Of a DNA stretch of 64,000 nt, positions 57,843 to 64,000 are shown piece after piece. Both the position numbers and the translations under genes were made by a program. Under the pieces are notes generated by a model that was not told where the DNA came from, ran no database searches, and saw nothing but the letters and a program-made list of their open reading frames with translations. The DNA is from Slackia isoflavoniconvertens (lineage in GTDB: Bacteria; Actinomycetota; Coriobacteriia; Coriobacteriales; Eggerthellaceae), in assembly GCF_003725955.1 (NCBI RefSeq), contig NZ_QIBZ01000011.1, positions 1 to 64,000 on the forward strand, written 5' to 3'. Numbering within the stretch: position 1 is the first letter of the stretch; each line of letters starts with the position of its first letter.

Positions 57843-60371
57843 TTAGTTGATTTTCACGATGGGCGCGTAGTCTTTCAACAAGGTCTTCGTCTGACCCGTG
57901 CGCGCGAATTTGATCACGAGCGAGTCGCCGTCGACCTTGAGCACCTTGCCGCGACCGAACGTTTTATGGTCGACCGTATCGCCAGCCGCGAACGTATTGT
58001 GCGCCGCCTCTTTCTTGCCGGCCGATGCCGCCCTGGCTGCGGCAGATCCGCCCCAACCGCCTTCGGGCATATATGTGGGAACCTTGCCGCCGCGCGCTCG
58101 GCTCGCGCCGAGCGACCCTGCCGCGCGCGTCGAATGCGGCGCGTGCGAGCTTTTGCGAGCGGCGCCGCCATGACTTGCCGTAAAGTCAGAAAACGACTGT
58201 CCGCCGCCAGGCTTGCCGGTCCCGAACGTGCGCCCACCCGTTGAAGAATTGCGACGCGCCGACACGTTCGCGCTCGACTGGCCGAACACGCGACCGCCAC
58301 CCGCTTCCACGCCCGAGCCCGAAATGCCGCGACGGCTGCCGCGCTTTTCCCAACCCGTGCCCGAGAAGCCCATGGAACCAAGACCGATGGTCTGGCGAAG
58401 CTCACCCGGAATCTCTCCAATGAAGCGAGAAATCGGGTTCGCAACCGTATCGCCGAAAATCGTACGCGACTGGGCGCACGTCAAATACAGCTTCTTGCGC
58501 GCACGCGTAATGGCGACATAGGCAAGACGGCGCTCTTCCTCCAAGCCCGATTCGTCTTGCAACGAATTCGAGTGTGGGAACAGCGTTTCTTCCATGCCCG
58601 CAACGAACACCACGTCGAATTCCAAGCCTTTCGACGCGTGCACCGTCATAAGCGTGACGGCGGAATCGTCTTCGGCCATGGAATCCAAATCGGTGCGCAG
58701 GCGAACCCACTCGATAAAGTCGGCCAGCGAATCGGGCGAAAGCTGGCGCACGCCTGCGAGGTTCTCGCCTTCAGGCAGCTTTGGCTCTTCTTCCTCGGAA
58801 TTCTGGTGCGACTGCACATATTCCTCGACAACTGACAAGAATTCCTTGATGTTCTCAACGCGACCGCGCGCCTCATCGGTATTCTCGTTTTCGAGTGCGG
58901 CAATGAGCCCCGATTTCTGGATAACTGCCTCAATCACTTTGCGCAAATCGCCGCCATAGCTGCGGCACTCCTCGACAAGCGAGACGAAGCCGCCGAGTGC
59001 CGTGCGTGCGCGCATCTGCAGGTTCTCGTCGGCGACGCACAACTCAGCCGCCAGCATGAACGGCATGTTCGTCATGGCTGCGGCCTGGTCGATATAATCG
59101 ATGGTGGTTTTGCCGATGCCTCGGCGCGGCGTGTTGATGACGCGCTTGGCCGCAATATCGTCGTTAGGATTCACGAGCAACGTGAGGTATGCCATAACAT
59201 CGCGAATTTCAGCGCGATCGAAGAATCGCGTGCCGCCGACAATCTTGTAGGGTACGCCAGCGCGCAGCATCATATCTTCGAGCGAACGCGACTGAGCGTT
59301 CGTGCGGTAGAACACAGCCATCTCGTCATACGAGAAGCCTTCTGATCGACGCTTGTCAATTTCGCCAGCAATCCAACGGCCCTCGTCGCGCTCGTCCGAT
59401 GCCACGTACACGTAAACCTTGTCGCCATCGGGCTGGGAAGTGCGCAGCGTTTTGTCTTTGCGATGCTGGTTATGGCGCACCACGGCATTTGCCGCGTTCA
59501 GGATGTTGCCCGTTGAGCGGTAGTTTTCCTCGAGCTTCACCGTTTTGCAATTCGGGTAGTCGCTCTCGAACTCCAGAATATTGCGAATGTCGGCGCCACG
59601 CCAGCTATAAATCGACTGGTCGTCGTCGCCTACAACCATGATGTTCTGGTTTTTCGCGGCGAGCAGCTTCGTAATTTCGTACTGAGCTTTGTTTGTGTCC
59701 TGATACTCGTCCACGAGCAGATAGCGGAAGCGATTCTGGTACGCCTCGAGCACGTCGGCATGGTTTTTGAGCAGCAAATGCGTGTAGAGCAGCAAATCGT
59801 CGAAGTCGAATGCGTTGGCTGCTTTCAAGCGCTGCTGCAGCTTCTCATACACGCGCGCCGCGACCTTCGCGCCGGGGTCGCCCGTGGCGCTTTTCGCGAA
59901 TTCGCCCGGAGTCATAAGTTCGTTTTTCGCAGAAGAAATGCGATTGCGAATGTTATTGATAGGCCAGCGCTTCGGATCCAAATCGAGCTCGCTGTAGATA
60001 TCTTTCACGAGGCGCTTCGAATCGTCATCGTCGTAGATGGTGAAGCCCTTGTCGAAACCGAGCTTCTCGCAATCGACGCGCAGAATGCGCACGCACATGC
60101 TATGGAAGGTAGACACCCACATGCCACGTGCGCCCGGGCCCACGAGCCTACTCAAACGCTCGCGCATCTCGGCGGCCGCCTTGTTGGTGAACGTGATAGC
60201 CAGAATCTCCCAGGGCTGCACGCCATTGTCGGCGAGCATATGCGCGATGCGATACGTGAGCACGCGCGTTTTGCCCGAACCGGCACCCGCAAGCACGAGC
60301 AGCGGGCCCTCGGTGCACAGCACAGCCTCGCGCTGCGCGGGGTTCAAGGAATCGATATCGATGCTAGTCAT
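57843..60371 (-). CDS. pcrA: ATP-dependent DNA helicase PcrA/UvrD
   Basis: An 842-aa SF1 helicase: Q-motif LNPAQREAV, Walker A GAGSGKT (29-35), motif Ia TFTNKAAAEMRERL, motif II VDEYQDTNKAQYE, motif III VVGDDDQSIYSWRGA, motif V VTLMTVHASKGLEFDVVFV, motif VI YVAITRARKKLYL. The C-terminal 150 residues are Gly/Ser-rich and end in the RNA-polymerase-binding Tudor-like KTFGRGKVLKVDGDSLVIKF. It acts in repair and replication restart. GAAGGTGG precedes the ATG. Confidence 0.95.
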   Translation of the reverse strand: MTSIDIDSLNPAQREAVLCTEGPLLVLAGAGSGKTRVLTYRIAHMLADNGVQPWEILAITFTNKAAAEMRERLSRLVGPGARGMWVSTFHSMCVRILRVDCEKLGFDKGFTIYDDDDSKRLVKDIYSELDLDPKRWPINNIRNRISSAKNELMTPGEFAKSATGDPGAKVAARVYEKLQQRLKAANAFDFDDLLLYTHLLLKNHADVLEAYQNRFRYLLVDEYQDTNKAQYEITKLLAAKNQNIMVVGDDDQSIYSWRGADIRNILEFESDYPNCKTVKLEENYRSTGNILNAANAVVRHNQHRKDKTLRTSQPDGDKVYVYVASDERDEGRWIAGEIDKRRSEGFSYDEMAVFYRTNAQSRSLEDMMLRAGVPYKIVGGTRFFDRAEIRDVMAYLTLLVNPNDDIAAKRVINTPRRGIGKTTIDYIDQAAAMTNMPFMLAAELCVADENLQMRARTALGGFVSLVEECRSYGGDLRKVIEAVIQKSGLIAALENENTDEARGRVENIKEFLSVVEEYVQSHQNSEEEEPKLPEGENLAGVRQLSPDSLADFIEWVRLRTDLDSMAEDDSAVTLMTVHASKGLEFDVVFVAGMEETLFPHSNSLQDESGLEEERRLAYVAITRARKKLYLTCAQSRTIFGDTVANPISRFIGEIPGELRQTIGLGSMGFSGTGWEKRGSRRGISGSGVEAGGGRVFGQSSANVSARRNSSTGGRTFGTGKPGGGQSFSDFTASHGGAARKSSHAPHSTRAAGSLGASRARGGKVPTYMPEGGWGGSAAARAASAGKKEAAHNTFAAGDTVDHKTFGRGKVLKVDGDSLVIKFARTGQTKTLLKDYAPIVKIN

Positions 60372-60551
60372 ATATCCACCTTCGACGCAAGCAAATATAA
60401 ACGAAGCCCCATGCCTCGGTGCGTGGTTTTCCGCGCAGTTCCGCACGAGCCAAACAGCACCTCATGTGCTGTTTGTGCGAGCTCAGGACTGTTTGAGCAT
60501 GAAACCATGCACTGGGGCATGGGGCGGACAGGTCCGTTTCCCGCGAGTTTT

Positions 60552-61487
60552 CTACGGCAACATTCCCATAGTCTCGAACGCGAAGTAGCCCAAAACCAAC
60601 GCACCCACGATGATGCGGTAAATGCCGAATGCCGTGAAGTCGTTCTTCTTGATATAGCCCATGAGGAACTTAATAGAAATGACCGACATCACGAAAGCGG
60701 TCACGATGCCCACCACGAGCACGACGATTTCGGTCTGGGTCATGGCGACGCCTGCCAACACGAACTTCGCCACCTTCACCACGCCCCAGCCGAGCATCAC
60801 GGGAATGGCCAGGAAGAACGTGAACTCGGTCGCAGCCGTGCGCGAGCAGCCCGTGAGCATGCCGCCGATGATGGTCGCGCCCGAGCGCGACGTGCCAGGA
60901 ACCATGGCTAGACACTGGAAAAAGCCAATCTTCAGCGCGGTTTTCCAATCGATGTCATCGACGTTTGTTACCTTGAACAGCGACGCCTCGGCTGCAGCTT
61001 CGGCATCGGCCTCACTCACGCGCGCATGACGGCCGCGCGGCGCTTCCACTTCTGCGAGCGCTTCCTTGAAACGGCGACGATTACGTCGCTCGAGCACGAT
61101 GAACACGATGCCGTACAAAATAAGCATGGCCGCGACAGTGACCTTGTTATAGAAATGCTCGTTCATGAAATCGTCGAGCGCAAAACCGAACACAGCTGCA
61201 GGCAGGCATCCAATGACGACCATGCCCCAAAGGCGCCACGTGCTGCGACGCTCGTCGACCGTTTTGCTCGGCGAGAAGGGGTTGAGCTTATGGAAATACA
61301 GAATGATAACGGCCATGATGGCGCCAATTTGGATAACCACCAGGAACAGCGCAAGGAACGAATCGGAAACTTGCAGTTTCACGAACTCGTCAACAAGAAT
61401 CATGTGGCCCGTCGAAGAAATAGGCAACCATTCGGTAATACCCTCGACCAGACCAATGAGCAGTGCTTTTAAAGCTTCGATAAGCAT
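60552..61487 (-). CDS. uppP: Undecaprenyl-diphosphate phosphatase
   Basis: A 311-aa BacA/UppP: LVEGITEWLPISSTGHMILV and FQCLAMVPGTSRSGATIIGG are the two conserved motifs with catalytic Glu, His and Arg. A 40-residue charged cytoplasmic insert (KEALAEVEAPRGRHARVSEA) is extra relative to most members. It recycles the lipid carrier made by UppS. The start at 61487 has AAAGG 10 bases upstream; MNAKG at 61511 is an alternative. Confidence 0.93.
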   Translation of the reverse strand: MLIEALKALLIGLVEGITEWLPISSTGHMILVDEFVKLQVSDSFLALFLVVIQIGAIMAVIILYFHKLNPFSPSKTVDERRSTWRLWGMVVIGCLPAAVFGFALDDFMNEHFYNKVTVAAMLILYGIVFIVLERRNRRRFKEALAEVEAPRGRHARVSEADAEAAAEASLFKVTNVDDIDWKTALKIGFFQCLAMVPGTSRSGATIIGGMLTGCSRTAATEFTFFLAIPVMLGWGVVKVAKFVLAGVAMTQTEIVVLVVGIVTAFVMSVISIKFLMGYIKKNDFTAFGIYRIIVGALVLGYFAFETMGMLP

Positions 61488-61639
61488 GGGCGCTAAACCT
61501 TTCGCATTCATGTGTATTTATGCAACCGTTGAATTCTATATGACGAGCGCACATTCCTCATGCAAAGCACGCGCATTGCCTTGGAAAAACAGAACCAGAG
61601 CGTTATTATGGCAGACGGTGCGCAAAAGCAAGAAGCGCC

Positions 61640-61700
61640 ACCCAAGCAGTTCGGGTCCGAAATCCTGCTTGTAAAACCTAAAACCAAAGGAGAAAGTCGC
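61640..61700 (+). promoter_or_regulatory. Possible preQ1 riboswitch
   Basis: AAGCAG (61644-61649) pairs with CTGCTT (61665-61670), the loop contains GGGTC, and the A-rich tail GTAAAACCTAAAACC leads into AAAGGAG, the ribosome binding site. A small hairpin with pseudoknot to an A-rich tail over the start is the plan of preQ1-I riboswitches, and the gene downstream is a queuosine-precursor transporter. The loop is longer than the usual consensus, so this is tentative. Confidence 0.35.
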
Positions 61701-61701
61701 A

Positions 61702-62433
61702 ATGCGCAATTTTTTCGAAGACTACAAGGTCTTGCTGCGGAGCATTCCCGCTCCCACCGTCACGATTTTCATCGTGAGCGTCATCCTCATGAACCTCATG
61801 GCAAATAAGGAACTTTTGAGCACGCCATGGCTCGCGCTCGACTGCGGCTTTGCCGTGAGCTGGGTTTCCTTCCTTTGCATGGACATGATTTGCAAGCGCT
61901 TCGGCGCAAAGGCATCCATCAAAATCTCGATTCTCGCGTTGGGCGTGAACCTGGCGGTGTGCCTGTTCTTCTGGCTCATGAGCCTCACCCCCGGTATGTG
62001 GGGCGCGTACTACGACACCGGCATGATCGAAGTCAACGACGCCCTGAACGCCACCATCGGCGGCACGTGGTACGTCGTGTTAGGCAGCTCGCTTGCGATG
62101 CTGTGCTCATCGACCGCGAATTCCCTGCTCAACGTGGCCATCGGCCGCCTTTCCACGTCGAACACTTTCGGAGCGTTCGCGAAACGTTCCTACATTTCCA
62201 CGGGTATCGCGCAGTTCGTCGACAACCTGATTTTCGCCATTGTCGTGTCGCACGTCTTCTTCGGCTGGACGTGGATTCAGGTGCTTACCTGCTCGTTCAC
62301 GGGCGCCGTGGCTGAGCTGCTGTGTGAGATTCTGCTGAGCCCCGTGGGCTACAAAGTCGTGCGTGGCTGGGAGCGCGAGAACGTGGGCGCAGCATACATC
62401 AACCGCATCGCCGCACAGAAAGCCAATCAATGA
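61702..62433 (+). CDS. Queuosine precursor transporter (YhhQ/VUT family)
   Basis: A 243-aa protein with six TM helices: VTIFIVSVILMNLMANKELL, VSWVSFLCMDMICKRFGAKA, and FVDNLIFAIVVSHVFFGWTW. The DMICKRFGAK and QFVDNLIF signatures are of the YhhQ/VUT family, which imports preQ0/preQ1 or queuine. It overlaps the dehydrogenase start by four bases. Confidence 0.85.
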   Translation: MRNFFEDYKVLLRSIPAPTVTIFIVSVILMNLMANKELLSTPWLALDCGFAVSWVSFLCMDMICKRFGAKASIKISILALGVNLAVCLFFWLMSLTPGMWGAYYDTGMIEVNDALNATIGGTWYVVLGSSLAMLCSSTANSLLNVAIGRLSTSNTFGAFAKRSYISTGIAQFVDNLIFAIVVSHVFFGWTWIQVLTCSFTGAVAELLCEILLSPVGYKVVRGWERENVGAAYINRIAAQKANQ

Positions 62434-63110
62434 AGGCACTCATAACGGGCACTTCGGCGGGCATTGGCCGCGCATGCGCCGAGCTGTTTTTGCAGCGCGG
62501 ATGGCATGTATACGGCTTCGATATCGCGCCGACATCAATCGCTCACGCGGAATACGAGCATTTCGTCATCGACGTGCGCGACCACGCGGCGTTTCCCGCT
62601 GGCCTCGAGCCCGACGTCATCGTGAACAATGCTGGCGTCCAGGGCGCAGACGACATCGCCGTTAACCTGCAGGGCACCATCAATATCACCGAGACATATG
62701 CGTTCGTGGGCGACTTTCCCGCCGCGAAGCCCGCGCCGTGGATTCGTTCGGTTGTCAATGTCGGCTCGGCGAGCGGACACACGGGTTCCGAATTTCCCGA
62801 GTATGCGGCGAGCAAGGGCGGCATTCTTTCGTACACGAAAAACGTCGCGAACCGCCTGGCGCCGCAGGGAATTTGCAACAGCGTCGACCCAGGCGGTGTG
62901 CTTACCGAGCTCAATCGCCCCGTGATGGACGATGCCGCCATGTGGGAGCGCATCATGCAGCTTACGCCGCTGCGCCGTTGGGCCGAACCCGACGAAATCG
63001 CCGAGTGGGTCTATTTCGTTGGCGTGACGAACCGCTTCATGACCGGCCAAAACCTTCTTATCGATGGAGGCGAGGCGGGCGCCGCCGAATTCGTGTGGCC
63101 CGAAGACTAG
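62430..63110 (+). CDS. Short-chain dehydrogenase/reductase
   Basis: A 226-aa SDR: cofactor motif TGTSAGIG (7-14), VNNAG, catalytic Ser in VGSASGHTGS and YAASK. The short form resembles 3-alpha-hydroxysteroid dehydrogenases of gut bacteria, but the substrate cannot be fixed. The start overlaps the transporter stop (ATGA). Confidence 0.85.
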   Translation: MKALITGTSAGIGRACAELFLQRGWHVYGFDIAPTSIAHAEYEHFVIDVRDHAAFPAGLEPDVIVNNAGVQGADDIAVNLQGTINITETYAFVGDFPAAKPAPWIRSVVNVGSASGHTGSEFPEYAASKGGILSYTKNVANRLAPQGICNSVDPGGVLTELNRPVMDDAAMWERIMQLTPLRRWAEPDEIAEWVYFVGVTNRFMTGQNLLIDGGEAGAAEFVWPED

Positions 63111-63265
63111 GTTTTATGGCGCACATTCCGACGCGCAAGACGAGGTCGGCCCTAAGGCCTCTTTCATGGAAGATGGAACCCGAGCTGCGCTAACGCACTA
63201 AAGTGGACTTGCCATAAGCCCCCTTTTCGGACCATGCGAATGCGCCTCGATAGCCAAATTCCATC

Positions 63266-63293
63266 AAGAAAGCCGCCCTTGGGCGGCTTTCTT
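63266..63293. terminator. Bidirectional terminator
   Basis: AAGAAAGCCGCCC-TT-GGGCGGCTTTCTT serves the convergent SDR and rubrerythrin genes. Confidence 0.8.
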
Positions 63294-63330
63294 GCAATGA
63301 TCGATATTTGCTTTCGAGATCGATTTCGAC

Positions 63331-63867
63331 TTAGAAGTTTTCAGCCGAAATTTCGAAGTATGCCTGCGGATGGTTGCAAACGGGGCACACATCGGGAGCC
63401 TTCGTACCTACGACAATGTGACCGCAATTACGGCATTCCCATACCTTGACCTCGCTCTTTTCAAACACAGCGGCGGTTTCGACGTTGTGCAGCAACGCGC
63501 GATAACGCTCTTCGTGGTGCTTTTCAATGGCGGCAACCTGACGGAACTTTTCGGCGAGCTCGTGAAAGCCCTCTTCTTCAGCCGTCTTGGCGAACTCGTC
63601 GTACATGTCAGTCCACTCGAAGTTCTCGCCATCGGCCGCAGCGGCAAGGTTTTCCTCCGTGGTGCCGATGCCTTCGAGCTCGCGGAACCACATTTTGGCG
63701 TGGTACTGCTCGTTTGCCGAAGTCTTGCGGAAGATTTCGGCGATCTGCTCGTAGCCTTCCTTCTTCGCAACCGACGCGAAATACGTGTATTTATTGGTCG
63801 CCTGCGACTCGCCAGCGAACGCGGCCTGCAGGTTTTTCTCAGTTTGGGTTCCAGCGTATTTGGACAT
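63331..63867 (-). CDS. rbr: Rubrerythrin
   Basis: A 178-aa protein. Residues 1-140 are the ferritin-like di-iron domain ([50 protein letters not shown]). The C-terminus is a rubredoxin domain with CRNCGH and [12 protein letters not shown]. It reduces peroxide in anaerobes. AGGGGG precedes the ATG. Confidence 0.95.
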   Translation of the reverse strand: MSKYAGTQTEKNLQAAFAGESQATNKYTYFASVAKKEGYEQIAEIFRKTSANEQYHAKMWFRELEGIGTTEENLAAAADGENFEWTDMYDEFAKTAEEEGFHELAEKFRQVAAIEKHHEERYRALLHNVETAAVFEKSEVKVWECRNCGHIVVGTKAPDVCPVCNHPQAYFEISAENF

Positions 63868-64000
63868 TTCGAATCCCCCTTTTTGGATTTCCAGCCGTGG
63901 GCCCTTCGCCCGTGGCTTATGCCGTAAATGATATACCGTCTCAATACTAATTGGTAGGATTTCAGCGATTGTTTCCAAATCGGAATAAAACAGGAACAAA

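Overview
The window looks like a chromosomal segment of a high-GC anaerobic actinobacterium of the class Coriobacteriia, probably Eggerthellaceae. The inference rests on GC-rich codon use, a molybdopterin/NrfD respiratory operon with its own TorD-type chaperone, a rubrerythrin, the non-mevalonate isoprenoid genes, and a fused secDF. No 16S rRNA is present, so the genus is not fixed.

Positions 1 to about 9,050 are an integrated phage-like element that continues left of the window. A minus-strand early operon runs from a Cro-like HTH gene (4618) through tiny membrane proteins, an excisionase-like protein, a second HTH, a replisome organizer and a DnaC-like ATPase, to an integrase cut short by the end of an IS21-like insertion sequence (1-125). 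Opposite lie a superinfection-exclusion-like gene, an S24 (CI/LexA-type) repressor with three operator repeats, a RhuM-family gene and a complete tyrosine integrase (7940-9046). Several small structured RNAs are likely: a plus-strand GC-rich stretch at 2640-3032, a short transcript at 5900-5970, and a leader terminator in front of the rhuM gene.

From 9.1 to 26.4 kb is host accessory DNA: a CPA2 antiporter, an Spx/ArsC-like protein, a uracil permease, a MATE pump, a flavodoxin-type gene with one in-frame stop, a DUF559 protein, a YeiH-type transporter, a methyltransferase, an HTH/membrane-protein pair, a LuxR regulator, a UvrA-like ATPase and a shortened DegV. Two copies of an inverted-repeat-bounded intergenic element (9100-9326, 17165-17382) share arms but not cores. 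From 26.4 to 27.7 kb is gene-poor, with another inverted-repeat element and a tRNA-Glu(CTC) whose 3' end is duplicated.

From 28 to 41.4 kb lie secDF, a six-gene molybdoenzyme operon (catalytic subunit, FeS subunit, NrfD, a small protein with two CX4CH haem motifs, DUF4405, TorD), a second operon of an orphan NrfD, an SPFH protein and a GntR regulator, and a BASS-family transporter. The promoter regions of the two NrfD operons carry closely similar 24-base dyads, suggesting shared control. From 42 to 54 kb is the conserved pyrH-frr-uppS-cdsA-dxr-rseP-ispG-proS order for translation, lipid carrier and isoprenoid synthesis, broken by an inverted apbE gene and by repeat-rich gaps. The RseP has no room for the usual PDZ domain and instead carries a winged-helix-like insert. 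The last 10 kb holds MscS, a nitroreductase, an FAD protein, PcrA, UppP, a queuosine-precursor transporter with a possible preQ1 riboswitch, a short-chain dehydrogenase and rubrerythrin.
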